In this document: piece after piece, positions 33,860-45,483 of the stretch
Layout: the number at the start of each line of letters is the position of its first letter
How positions within the stretch are numbered: position 1 is the stretch's first letter
Source of the DNA: Musa acuminata AAA Group
Lineage: Eukaryota > Streptophyta > Magnoliopsida > Zingiberales > Musaceae
Length of the DNA stretch: 64,000 nt
Direction of reading: 5' to 3'
Assembly: GCF_036884655.1 (NCBI RefSeq)
Contig: NC_088342.1
Coordinates: 32,587,001 to 32,651,000, forward strand
Position numbers and translations under genes: made by a program
The notes under the pieces: generated by a model
Seen by the model: only the letters and a program-made list of their open reading frames with translations
What the model was told of the DNA's origin: nothing
Database searches by the model: none

Positions 33860-35478
33860 TCCTTGAATTTCAGAGGTGGCATGCCTTTAGTCAAAGGATC
33901 AGCAATCATCAATTCAGTGCTAATATTCTCAATGACCACTTTCTTTTCTTTTACACGTTCTCTTATGGCTAAATACTTAATGTCAATGTGTTTACTTCAA
34001 CTTCCACTTTTATTGTTTTTAGCCATAAAGACAGTAGTTGAATTGTCACAAAAAATTCTTAATGGCTTAGAAATAGAATCCATGATTCTAAGCCCAGAAA
34101 TGAAACTCTTAATCCATACACCATGTGAAGTAGCCTCAAAACATAAGACAAACTCAACTTCCATGGTAGAAGTAGCAGTCAAGGTCTGCTTAGCGTTTCT
34201 CCAAGAAATAGCTCCACCGGCCATCATAAAAATATATCCTAATGTTGATTTATGAGAATCAACACAACCGGCGAAGTCTGAATCTGAGTAACTAATCACA
34301 TCCAGATTGTCTGTATGTCTATATATAAGCATGTAATCTTTGGTTCCTTATAGATACCTCACACTTTCTTTGCAGCTCTCCAATGGTCCATACCTGGATT
34401 ACTCTAATATCGACCTAGCATCCTCACAATAAATGCAATATCAGGTCTAGTACAGACCTGTGCATACATAAGGCTTCCTACGACAGAAGCATATGTGATG
34501 TTTTTCATTGATTCCCTTTCAAAGTTGTTCTTTGGGCATTAGTTCAAATTGAACCTATCACCTTTCACAATGGGAGTAACACTTGGTGAACAATCCTTCA
34601 TCCGAAATCTTTTTAAAAGTTTATCAATATAAGTTTCTTGTGATAGACCTAAAATGCCTCGAGGTCTATCTCTGTGAATCTTAATGCCAATGACATAAGA
34701 TGCTTCACCCATGCAGCAAACCCTTATCGTTGGTTGCAAGCAAAATATCATCTACGTATAAAACAAGGAAACATATTTTACTCCCACTAAGGTATATGCA
34801 TTGATCCATGGGATTTTCAACAAATCCAAATGAAGAAATCACTTCATGAAATTTAAAATACCATTGGCGGGAGGCTTGTTTTAAGCCGTATATAGACTTC
34901 CTAAGCTTGCAAACTAAGTGTTCACCAACACTAGAGGAGAAACCTTCATGTTGTTTCATATAAACCTCTCCCTCTAGATCTCCATTAAGAAATACTGTTT
35001 TCACATCCATTTATTGCAATTCAAGGTCAAAATGAGCAAATAATGCCAAAATTATACGTAGAGAATCTTTCTTAGATACAGGAGAAAACGTCTCCGTATA
35101 ATCGATTCCCTCTTTTTGAGTAAATCCCTTTGCAACAAGTCTTGCCTTGTATCTCTCAATGTTGCCTAACAAATCTTTCTTAGATTTAAAGACCCATTTG
35201 TAACCAATAGCCTTTGCTTCATTAGGCAACTCTACAAGATCCTAGACTCTATTGCTCATCATGGAATTCATCTCTTCTTTCATGGCATCATGCCACAAAT
35301 TTGACTCTTTGCAACTCATGGCTTGTGAAAATGTTTCAGGATCATTTTTGGCTCCAATATTATAATCAGATTCTTGTAGATATACAACATAATCACTAGG
35401 AATTACTGATCTTTTATTTCTAGTAGATCTTCTTAATGTTGTACTAATGGTTCCTTGAGGAATTTGTGGTTCAACTAG
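33860..35478 (-). pseudogene. Copia reverse transcriptase and RNase H, with stops and shifts
   Basis: On the minus strand, 35229-35011 gives the start of reverse transcriptase ([28 protein letters not shown]). A stop near 35010 precedes MDVKTVFLNGDLEGEVYM and LVLYVDDILLATN (35010-34705), so the catalytic YVDD is intact. A frameshift near 34720 leads to GEASYVIGIKIHRDR. RNase H follows at 34332-33997 with SDSDFAGCVDSHKST and a TATSTMEVEF segment. At least four breaks separate these blocks. Confidence 0.85.
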
Positions 35479-36640
35479 TTATTCAGGAGCTTGTTGTAAT
35501 TCATGAACTGCTTGATCTATTAGAATACTATCAACAACTTGTGGAATTTCAATGATTAGTTGTTCAGCACTAGTTTGTACTTGAGGAGTGCTATGAACTA
35601 TAACCAATCTGTCATTTGATGTGGAAGGTTGATATTCTATATGATCATGTGAGGAAACTATGTTCCTGAAATGATCGCTCCCACTAATCACATCATCCTT
35701 AAGAAATTTAGCATTTCTTGATTCCACAATCCTAGTTGTGTGAGATAGATAATAGAATCTGTAACCTTTGGACTTTTCGGTATATCTAATGAAATACCCA
35801 CTAATAGTCCTCGGGTCCAATTTCTTCTCTTGTGGATTATATATCCTGACTTCAGACGGACATCCCCAAACGCACATATGTCGCAAACTTGGTTTCCAAC
35901 CTTTCCATAATTCAAATGGTGTCTTTTGGACAGCCTTGGTTGGAACTCGGTTTAATATATACACAGTCGTCTTTAGTACTTCAGTCCACAAGAACTTAGG
36001 AAGATTGGAGTTGCTAAGCATACTCCGCACTATGTCTAATAATGTTCGGTTTCTTCTTTCTGCAACACCATTCTGGTCTGGAGAATCAGGCATAGTGTAT
36101 TGGGCAACAATCCCATGTTCTTGAAGAAACTTAGCAAAAGGACCAGGTGCTTGTCCATTTTTAGTATATCTACCATAATATTCTCCACCCCTATCTGATC
36201 TCATAATTTTAATTTGCTTACCACATTGGTTCTCAACTTCAGCCTTAAAGGCTTTGAAGGCATCCAATGCTTCATTTTTGTTATGAAGCAAATATATATA
36301 CATATATCATGAGTAATCATCTATAAAGGAGATGAAGTATTTCTGACTATGTATGTCCATGTCTGGATAACATATATCAGTATGAATTATCTCTAATAAG
36401 TCTGAACTCCTATTAGCACCCTTTTTGGACTTATTGGTCTACTTTCCCTTAATACAGTCCACACAAGTCTTAAAATTAGTAAAATCAAAAGTACTAAGTA
36501 CCCCATCTTTAACTAATCTCTTAATTCTCTCTATGGAGATATGTCCTAATCTCCGATGCCATAATATAGAGGAGTCCTCATTAATATTACACCTCTTAAT
36601 GCCAGCATGAACATGCATTTAACTTTGAGTATTATCATTT
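35479..36640 (-). pseudogene. Copia integrase, with stops
   Basis: The long frame (36303-35479) carries IMRSDRGGEYYG and DQNGVAERRNRTLLD, so both the second Asp and the Glu of the catalytic triad are present. It continues to the WGCPSEVRIYNP region and the linker. Upstream, in the same frame, FIDDYS is followed by TGA (about 36306) where Arg is normal, and another stop lies near 36442 in the zinc region. Confidence 0.82.
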
Positions 36641-37865
36641 TATAATAAAATATGGTAAAGACCATCAGACAAAATACCATTCCCAACACAATCAGATTTA
36701 TGTAATAAATAAAATGATGTGTCTTTAAAATTAAAGAAATACCCAAATGGTACGAGTCTAGAAACAAAAATTAAGTTTCGTAAGAAACTTGGTACATAAA
36801 AGGTTCTTTCCAATTTTAAAACAAAACCACTAGTTAAAGTTAAAATGCATGTTCCAATTGCCTCCATATATGAGCCCATCTTATTTCTTGATAAGATGTT
36901 TTGCTCACTTCCCACTGGCTTCCTTAGGTTTTGCATACCCTGCAAAGAGTTTGTAATATGGATTGTTGATCCAGAGTCAATCCACCAGGTGTTAATATTA
37001 ACATTGACCATATTAGATTCATAACATACATATGAGGTTGGTTTACCTTTCTTTTCAAGCCACCGTTGGAATTTCGTGCATTCCTTCTTCATGTGTCCCT
37101 TTCTTTTACAAAAGAAACACCTTGCTTCTTTCTTGATATCAGCTTGGGGTGGAATTTTACCTTTTCCCTGCTGATGAGCTTTCTGATTGGCTTGATGTTT
37201 GTCAATTTTGTTCTTCCCGCGAGTAGTTACTACCAATGCACTCTCACCCAATTCCATCACTAGCCTCTCTTCTTCTTGAACACATATGGTCATTAATTCA
37301 TTGATTGACCATTTGTCCTTATGTATATTGTATGAAATTTTAAAAGGGTCATATTGAGGTGGAAGGGTGTTCAGAATATAGTGCACTAGGAAGGATTCTG
37401 ACATATTAACCTCAAGTTTCTTAAGTTGAGCCGTAATATCTTGCATTTGCATTATGTGCTCACGTACACCCTTTATGTTGGTGAGTCTAAGGGATGAGAA
37501 TTTCATTATTAGGGTACTTGCTAGTGCCTTATCCGAAGTGACGAATTGTTCATCAATAGCTTTTAGCAAGTCTCGGATATTTTCATGCTGGTCAACATAA
37601 CCACGTATGCCAACAGTCATCTTAGTTTTGATAAACATCACGCTGAGCCGATTGGATCACTCCCATCGCTCATATAACATGATCTCAGTTGGAGTGCTGG
37701 CATTAGTGACTATAGGTGGTTCATCTTTCCTGATAGCATAATCGATATCCATCCACCCTAAATGGATGAGAACCCTCTCCTTCCATATCTTATAGTTATC
37801 ACCATTAAGTTCGGGAATATCACATCGAATATCAGATAAATTAACAGTTTGAGAAACTGCATAAA
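36640..37865 (-). pseudogene. Copia gag and protease
   Basis: From about 37865 the frame encodes NLSDIRCDIPELNGDNYKIW. A TGA (about 37653) stands where Trp is expected, then a 333-codon frame (37641-36640) carries the rest of gag. The zinc knuckle CFFCKRKGHMKKEC is followed by the protease WWIDSGSTIHITN and the gag-pre-integrase part. Gag and protease share one frame, as usual for copia. The start codon is not clear. Confidence 0.82.
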
Positions 37866-38488
37866 ATAAAACATGCTTATGTCAAAATTTGAAGCTTAAT
37901 AGACTAAATTACATATTTTACCAATGTGAAACATGCCAAAAATATAAATCTAATGTCATAAAAATTGCCTGTGGGCTAAATTCTTAATTCAAATATATTC
38001 ATATGATCTTTATGATAAAACTATCAAATTATATTCCAATTCATAATCTCTGTGGATAAATTATAAAAGTAATCTGATATTTTATCCTGATTAATTATAT
38101 TAAATATAATAAAAGATCCTATGGGATAACAATTATTATATGAAATATAATCAGTCACAATATGATGTCTAATTACTTATGTGATCCTTATTTTAACTTT
38201 ATATATAATTTTAATTAATTAAGGATGCTATGACTAATTCTTAATTAATTAAGATTATATGGATCACTTGACATTTTAAACATAAAAAATTTACTCAAAG
38301 GCATAATTTTATATAAATAAATATGCATACATAATATGAGTATTTTATCGACTAAAATATTGAAAATGATATTTCCTCATGATTTTCAATAAAATATATC
38401 AAGAAGTTTCCAAGAAGAAACCAAAATCAAATCATTTTCATGGTATAAAAATGAAAACTCTTTCGTATCAAGGTAGGGGTCAAAATAC
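37866..38488 (-). other. Leader of the 5.9-kb copia
   Basis: AT-rich sequence between gag and the primer site. It contains imperfect repeats of AATTAATTAAG/ATATAATAAA type text and no coding frame. Confidence 0.6.
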
Positions 38489-38500
38489 TCTGATACCAAA

Positions 38501-38994
38501 TGTTAGAAATCACTGAAACCAACTTGTGTTTCTAAATCATTATAATAGAAACATAATAAAAAACTAATGCGGAAACAAAATTGCATACCTCCAGCCATTG
38601 TTGTCAAAAATTTCTGCAGAGGTTTCTTCTTGAACTTTGGCACTTCTCGACTCAAAACTCTCGCTTTAATGGTGTAGAAAAGTCTTTCGCTTTAAAGAGA
38701 TGATTGAGCCCAAGGACTAAAATCCTCATATATATAGATGTTCTCCCATCAAGAACATTTATTATCACCAATTCATAACGTTTAAGAATTAATTCAAATT
38801 TGTAATGTTTGGACCATAACGAAGAACTTTAATGATATTAAATATTTAATTTAATAATAACAGTTTCATGTATAAAGAATAAAAAACTGAAATCATTTAA
38901 ACCATAATTAATGAAGAAATTCATGATAATGAATTATGAATCTTAATGAGAATGATTACATTATTATTAAATATATTTAATAATAACGGTTACA
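38501..38994 (-). repeat. 5' LTR (right) of the 5.9-kb copia
   Basis: TGTTAGAAATCACTG...AACGGTTACA, followed by TAATA. Confidence 0.92.
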
Positions 38995-38999
38995 TAATA

Positions 39000-39276
39000 T
39001 GCCTTTTGTTTCTGATCGATTTATTTTCTTCTTATATCATTGTCATCAGTCCTCTTGTCGTGACTCTATAGCTGTTAATTGCACGCAGTAGACGGTGGAC
39101 AGTAGGAAATCTTTGAAAGGGATGAAGCATATATTGGTTCCTGGGACTTTGAGATAGCACAAAAGAAATTGATGTGTTGAAAAATCTGCAAGTCCTATAA
39201 CAAATAAAATATTTGACTTGTTGGTGTTTGATGGTACTCGTGTGGCTTCCTGCACCTCCTTTTCTCCTTGCTTCAG
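39000..39276 (+). other. Probable intron before the GASA exon
   Basis: It ends in the pyrimidine-rich stretch CTCCTTTTCTCCTTGCTTCAG, a strong splice acceptor. I find no signal-peptide exon here. An in-frame ATG at 39231 would give a short hydrophobic leader ([16 protein letters not shown]), so a shortened intronless reading is possible but less likely. Confidence 0.5.
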
Positions 39277-39467
39277 CCTTCTGCGAGTCCAAGTGCAAAG
39301 TGAGATGCGCCAAGGCCTGCGTGATAGACCTGTGCCTGCGCTACTGCGGGGTGTGCTTCGAGGAGTGCAAGTGTGTGCCTTCGGGGACCTACGGGAACAA
39401 GGTTGAGTGCCCTTGCTACAGGGACGAGGTCACCAAGGGCAAGAACAGGAAGCCCAAATGCCCATGA
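39277..39467 (+). CDS. GASA/snakin family C-terminal exon
   Basis: The exon encodes the Cys-rich GASA domain from [10 protein letters not shown] to RKPKCP and stop, with the hallmark [10 protein letters not shown] and ECPCYRD. GASA proteins are small secreted peptides linked to gibberellin response, growth and antimicrobial defence. The exon has 12 Cys, but the usual CC pair reads CF and an extra Cys sits in RCAKAC, where Gly or Ser is common. The Cys pattern therefore differs from the family. The first two bases complete a codon split by the intron. Upstream exons with the signal peptide are not seen. A 5.9-kb copia lies just upstream (33050-38994), so the gene may be truncated or have a very long intron. 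Base composition is GC-rich compared with its surroundings, as expected for a real exon. Confidence 0.8.
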
Positions 39468-39868
39468 GCCGGAATCACCTGCTGTTGCTGTTACCATATC
39501 TATACATTATATGGTGGTAAATAAATGTAGCACTCGGGTTTTGCCAGCGAGGAATGTACTTGTAGGAGACTGTCTTGTCCTTACTTTGTTTGGACTATAT
39601 TATGGAAGTCGCTTTACAAAACAAAATCTTTCTTTGAAACTTAGTTTTGTTCGATCCTTTTTCTTTTCAGCTAAATGAAGTTTTTTTTTTCTCGTCAGGC
39701 GGTGATATCCTTGATTCACCTTTATGTTAAGAATTGAAATCTCAATTTATAAAATTTTCACATCTAAAATATTAATATAGTGCATTATACCTAAATCACC
39801 CTTAATTTGAGTATCCTCGATCTTTAAAGTTTTTATAAGTATAATATGTTTGTTGGTGGTAATATATA
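39468..39868 (+). other. 3' flank of the GASA exon
   Basis: The likely 3' UTR follows the stop (AATAAA-like AAATAAATG at 39519-39527). AT-rich sequence continues to the MULE-like element. No other gene is seen. Confidence 0.5.
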
Positions 39869-41093
39869 GGGTTAAGATCCATTTTAGTTCTAATGGTTTT
39901 GGTCATTGATCACTTAAATCCATATAGTTTACTTATGTCTAAAATAACATCTATATTTTTAAAAACATAGTATATAAGCTCTTCCTATCAAGTTTTAGTT
40001 AACAGATGTTGAAGTCTTCTTACGTGACATGTTGATTCATAATAAACTATTAATATAATGATATATATAATTTAATTTTTTTAAAAAAATTATTTTAGTA
40101 ATTATGGTTTTGATGATAGACTATTTAAGCTCTTATGGTTTCACTCGTGTTTAAAATAACTTATATATTTTCAAAAACATAATATATAAGCCCCTCTTAT
40201 AAAATCTATGTTAATAGAAGTTAAAGTTTGCTTATGTAGCATACTGACTCATAATAAATTATTAATATAATAATATATATAATTTAAATTAAAAAATTAA
40301 AACCACCATCAATGGCGGGAGGAGGCGTTGTGAGAGCAACCATCAGCAATAGCATCGAGTCGTTGTTTCCTCGTAGAGCATTGTACGCACATAGCCTCTC
40401 CCGCGTTGACGACAAGCTCAAGAGCTTATAGTCTTACCTCAGGTAGATGTGCATCAACCAATCATTCGTTAGGCATCCAATGGTCTCATGATCTATTTTC
40501 CTCCTCCTCGGAGTCTTCATCCCCATCACCTCACACTTCATCCTCTCTTATGCCCCCACCTATCATGCCTACGACATGGTGGTCCAGCTCTCCTTCACCT
40601 CCGCCTCCGGCCCCTCACACCTCTGCCTCTCTGCCTTTGTCCGACGCTACAGCCTCTATTGCTTCATCTTCCTCGACAAGATAGATATTTTTTTAAACTT
40701 AAATTACACACGTCATTATATTAATGATTTATTATGAGTCAGCATGTCACGCAAGCAAACTCTAAAATTTGTCAACTCAGACTTAACGAGAGAGGCTTAT
40801 ATGTTATATTTTAAAAATATATGGGTTATTTTAGACAAATAAAATCATAAGGGCTTAAGTGATTCATGACTAAAACTACATAGGCTAAAATGACTCTTTT
40901 TTAAAAAATTAAATTATATATATTATTATATTAATAGTTTATTATGGGTCAACGTGTCATAGACTCTAATATCTATTAATTCAGACATTATGTTACATTT
41001 TTTAAAATATAGAGGTTATTTATATACGAGTAAACCATAAGGGCTTAAATGAACCATGACCAAAACCATACGGGTTAAAATGAACCTTAACCC
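39869..41093. mobile_element. MULE-like element with long inverted repeats (Pack-MULE type)
   Basis: The left arm (39869 to about 40300) starts GGGTTAAGATCCATTTTAG, and the right arm (about 40690-41093) ends with its reverse form. Each arm is about 400 bp and contains two diverged sub-repeats of about 200 bp. The flanks are TAATATATA (39860-39868) and CAATATATA (41094-41102), a 9-bp target duplication with one difference, as expected for Mutator-type transposition. The AT-rich flank makes that match less decisive. The middle carries a GC-rich host gene fragment and no transposase. Confidence 0.7.
40375..40684 (+). pseudogene. Captured DUF3537 gene fragment
   Basis: Read in one frame, the segment gives RALYAHSLSRVDDKLKSL, then SYLR, MCINQSFVRHPMVS, SIFLLLGVFIPITSHFILSY and a stretch ending VRRYSLYCFIFLDKI. 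This resembles plant DUF3537 membrane proteins, in which a predicted transmembrane helix follows a CVDQS-type motif. Stops replace Trp at two places (TAG after SYLR, TGA after MVS), with a third TAG at about 40429. It lies between the inverted repeats and has much higher GC content than the arms. The family assignment is from memory of the motif order. Confidence 0.6.
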
Positions 41094-41102
41094 CAATATA
41101 TA

Positions 41103-42609
41103 TATCTCACTTATTTAAGATAAGAGTTTGAGACATCATCTTAAGTTTCTCTTACATCTAAAATATTAATCTATTAGTAATAAATTTATGTTTCAAACAT
41201 CAATTTATAAATTTCATACCTAAAACTTTGATGTATATATCTTATTTACCTTAGGTTGAGTCATCCTATAAATTTTAATCAAAGTTTACCTACGTCTCTT
41301 ATCCTTTATCAAGAAGGAAAAACTTCTTTCCTAGGTTAAAAACAAGATGATGTACATTACCAATTTGACTCGAGATCCAATCAATTGTGTGATCAACATG
41401 CAATAAGTTTTGATACTTTGGAAACTCTTTTATGTATTAATATCAAGCAAGATTGAAATCTCGTATCGTACAAAAGTTTTGAGCTTCACTCGGTACGGTA
41501 TAGAACTATGTACTCTTGCAGTACGTTAGGGCTAGGGTATATCGAGTGGTACACCTAATTTAGGAGTAAAATCTTCCGAAAATATCTAAAAATAAAAAAA
41601 GTTAAGATATGATTTTTAAGTTAGAAATAAATATAGTAATAGTATAAATTTAGCAAAACTAATATAAATTAGGTAAGAATAGTATAACATTTTTTTTTGG
41701 AACTTTGAGGAATAGCCTTATACAAGATTCGTTACGGATTGCTCTAATGTAAATATTGAATTATTTGCAGAAAACTCATTTAAATTGTCAATTCATAAAT
41801 CATTACTTTGTAGAGTTTAAGAGAGTGTAAATGTAAGAAAAAATGAGTTTGATGTAATTTAAAAGAGTATGAGAGTGAAATTGAGTGAAATAGGGGAGAA
41901 TATGAGTTTAGAAACTCATGAGAAAGGGCTTCAAAATGATTGTTAGAGCATTGTTACTGATCAATAACAGTCTATTTTGATCGTTATCGATCTGTAACTT
42001 TTAGAGCACTCTTATAGATCGATAACAGTCGAAATCGATCTTTACCGAACTGTGTCGGGTGATAACGATTAAAATTTCGATCGTTACATCCGATACGAGG
42101 TGATATTGAGCATTCCACCCGATAGCAAATGGTATTATTTGAAATTAAAAACTTGATACCAAAGCCTATCTCAGTGCATCTAAATCAAGAACGTGGCATC
42201 GGCAAATCGTTTGAATCACTTTACCTGGCAAATCTTCAACTGAGCTAATTTATGGTTTTCCTGTGTAACACGACTCTCGAAAGGAGTATTACTCCTGGAC
42301 AATCCCATGGTGATTTATGGCTGTTCAAGCATGTCTCTGCTGCTATCATTGACCTAAATGGATTGCAAGCACACTTTAATCAACCAACAACTCATGCTCT
42401 GAGACTCGAGAAGCACGGAACAAGAGAACTACTATACCATACACGGTTACATCACAAGATCCAGGAAATAAATTTGACCGTCATAAGGGTCAGAAAGTGA
42501 GTTCAAGATTGCATCCATCAGATAACATGTGCTTGCTGCCATATTTCGATTACCTATTCTAAAATGTTCATCTAGCAGCTACTACATCCTGGGTGTCTGG
42601 TGATCACCT
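41103..42609. other. Spacer downstream of FRL3
   Basis: Mostly AT-rich, with a part (41450-42120) rich in CGATCGTTA/CGGTACGG-type short repeats that looks like an old decayed transposon. The 3' UTR of FRL3 must lie at its right end. An 82-codon open frame at 42252-42500 has no recognisable domain and I do not call it. Confidence 0.5.
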
Positions 42610-44703
42610 TCACATATAAGACTGGTGTGGGGGCTGATAACTAGTGCCAGTGTATCCCCCATAGGTTGACGAAGCAGATGGCACTCCAGGGCCCATATAA
42701 TTAGCATAGTTGTTCGAAGCAGAATGCAAGGTAGTGTTTGTGTAGCTTCCATAGTTCGATGTGGCACCGCCATAGGGCACAGAGGGGCCTCGCTCATCTG
42801 GATAGTGGTATGCTCTCTGAGGGTGTGCTTGTTGCCCATATGCAGCATGTACCGGTGGTGCTTCGTAGGCTGGTGGTACGTTGTACGCATACCTTTCGGC
42901 ACCACCAGCATACGGAGCCCTATGATCAAAAGCCAAGGGTGGGCGCTGCCAGTTATTGACAGCACCAGCATGCCTACGAGGAACATAACCTCCACTTGCA
43001 CGAGGCCTTTTTGGTTGGAATTTTGCAGTATCTCCACCTCGTTTCTTGTCAGCTTTAGCCTTTTCAAGCTGAGCAACTTGTTTCTGGAGGGGATCCAGAG
43101 GGTACTCTTCTTGGAGCTTGTACTCCTCAATACACTTAATGACAGCCCTTATGGCACCTAGCTCATCAGATGCAGAGTCCTTCTGAAGAGATTGAAATTC
43201 AAAAGAAATGAAAACGGGTGCAAATTGCTCAATAGAAAAAAAAAAAGGTTTCCTTTTACCACTAGAATGATCCTAGTTCCAAGTTCTAATCCAGTTGGTG
43301 ACCAAAGGTAGCAATCACCTGTACAGCAGCAGTGCTTGTGTCTTCATTAGTTTCTTTGGCATCTTTCAAGTCCCTTAGATATGCTTTCAACAAAGGGACA
43401 GGAGGAAACTGATCGGTAAGCTGAAAGGCATGTGCAAAGTGGACGGCATCAATTTGCCTCCCTTTGCTAACCAGGTCTTCAATAAGGCCTGCATGAACAA
43501 CACATCTCAGATATTAAGATACCAACTATATATCAAAGAACTAATTTCTAATTTTTTTTAAGAAGTCCATCCTTATTGCATTGACCTCACATCTCCTCTT
43601 GGAGCATTGTAAGACAACCTAACAAAGAAGTGCCCAAGTCACTGGAACTCTTGAGGCCAGTTATCAAAATACCAACCTGGCGTTTTGTGTGTTAATCCAA
43701 GAGAACGGCAAAACTCAGGTGCCTGCCTGCGACGAGAGACAGCTATGACGAGCTTGCAAAGTTCGTCTTCATCAAATTCTGGTGCAATGCTAAAAGTAGC
43801 AAGGAGCTGCAGAAATGCTTGTGCTTCCAATGAATACCCATTAGAAGCATCTAAATTTAAACCAGCCAACTTCGGCCTCCATTTATCAGCAATTTCTTTG
43901 GCCTGCTGTTTAATTTCAGAGCTCAAAGGATTAACACCTTGCTCTGTTGACCCCAATAGAGGGGCAGCAGATTCCATCACTAGAAGACAGCTTCTGCGCA
44001 GGCCCTGAAGGGTATTATCCTCATTCCCTGGTGAATTAGATTGGTCAAGAGGGTAGAAGCCCTCTAAGGACTCCAGCACCAAACGGGCTGGCTCAGTTGC
44101 ATATTTCAGCGCTAGTGAAAGTTCCTCACGTAGGCTGCCAAGGTTCCTCTTCTTTTCTAAAATAAATTTCAGAAGTCCCTTTGCATCCATCTGTTGGCAA
44201 AGTTGCTTCAACCGAGGACGGACCTCGCATAATGCATTATCAGGATTTTTTTCCTCTGAAGCAGGATTTGGTGCATTGATATCATTGGGAGAGGTGCTTA
44301 CCTTTTTTTCTTTGCTTCCCCTGACATCAATAGGCTCAGGAGATGCCACCTTATACTTGTGACGTGCCTCTGCTATGGCTGAAACAGCTGAGTCCCTCAG
44401 CTCCTGGAGACGAGCTAATGAAGCATGTTCTTTTGCAGAAACAGCAGCCTCCTTTTCTGCAATCAATGCCTGAGCTTCTGATTGCTTCTCCTCAAAAGCC
44501 TTCTTCTTCACTTTTACTTCCTCCAATTTATCCTTCAACAATCTCTCCAGACTCTGGAAATGTTCTTTGATTTCATCCCACTTGATCTTGCTTTGCAGAG
44601 ATGATTCTTTGTGAGACTCCAGATCAGCAAATGCCTTCCCAAGCTGTTCCAACATCATTCCTGCTGATTCAATGCCACTAGAAACTGTTTCGGTGTCTTC
44701 CAT
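42610..44703 (-). CDS. FRL3: FRIGIDA-like protein 3, three coding exons
   Basis: Coding exons are 44703-43677, 43488-43319 and 43182-42610, all with GT..AG borders, giving 589 residues. I chose the ATG at 44703 (MEDTETVSS...), the usual start of this subfamily. The acceptor at 44730-44732 lies just upstream, so the longer open frame is intron. Residues ~15-115 are a charged coiled coil. Residues ~155-440 are the FRIGIDA core (LCQQMDAKGLLKFI, PARLVLESLEGFYPL, LEAQAFLQLLATF, VSRRRQAPEFCRSLGL). The tail has a basic, nuclear-signal-like part (KADKKRGGD...PKRPR) and a Tyr/Gly/Pro-rich end (YGGYTGTSY). FRIGIDA is a scaffold that promotes FLC transcription in Arabidopsis; FRL3 function is less defined, and outside Brassicaceae the role is unclear. 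No frame damage is seen. Confidence 0.92.
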
Positions 44704-45483
44704 GCTATCTATCAGCATCAAGGAATAAACTGCAAGACAGGTCATACTCCATGAGGAAGGGAAAGCAATTTTACTAAACATAAGTTGAGGTTACAGACAA
44801 AAAAAGGAAAAAAAAATGAGACGAAGGTTTAACAACCATGTACTCCATTTAGGAGCAGCTTTTTACAACAAACTATTTCCGTTTAATATTTCTTCACATC
44901 TAGGATATATTGCTCCCTCCCTTTTAAAATTCTGTGGCAATATGCATGTAAAGGTAGAAGAAAGCCAAGAATACGGGAAGCAATTGATAATGGGAGTATA
45001 TCAGTTGCACTAAGTGTACGCATGAATACAAGCTCAAGATAACGGTCACATTCATGATACATCAGTGTATGACTCAACATCACAAATTCTATCTTAAAAA
45101 CTTGAACAATCTCACGACACCAGTTTTTATATAATTTACAAAAGCTCCATACGATGTTTCCATAAGAATTCATGCAATGGCTGTTTCACTTCCATGGGAA
45201 AAAACACTACTTGGAAGAAAATAAGATTCCAATTCCAGACTCCAAATTCTGCATTATATTAGCAAGTGGCATTTTTTTACTTGACCTTTGCACCACAAGT
45301 GGAGTCACTGGGGATTGGACTGTGCATATACTGGTCTAGGTCATAAATATGTCATCTTAGACCAACCAAGTGCATATTCACAAAAGCATCAAAGGTACAA
45401 CTTAAAATATAAACAAAAAAGAACCCAATTTAGACATTATGGAGTAAATGCAGCAGACTACATAAGCTAGATTTTAATTCACT

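Larger units (their letters stand above)
33050..38994 (-). mobile_element. Ty1/copia retrotransposon, complete in layout, decayed
   Basis: LTRs lie at 33050-33544 and 38501-38994 (about 495 bp each) with a perfect target duplication TAATA (33045-33049 and 38995-38999). The primer site is the reverse of CTCTGATACCA just left of the right LTR (about 38489-38499). The purine tract is the reverse of TTCTCCTACTTG at 33545-33556. All copia domains are present on the minus strand, with several in-frame stops. It landed a few bases after a CK2a exon donor. Confidence 0.92.

Noticed and set aside
41450..42120. Short repeats of CGATCGTTA and CGGTACGG type
   Set aside because: They are too decayed to give ends, target sites or a family.
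42252..42500. 82-codon frame downstream of FRL3
   Set aside because: No domain or splice context is seen. It lies where the FRL3 3' UTR is expected, on the opposite strand.
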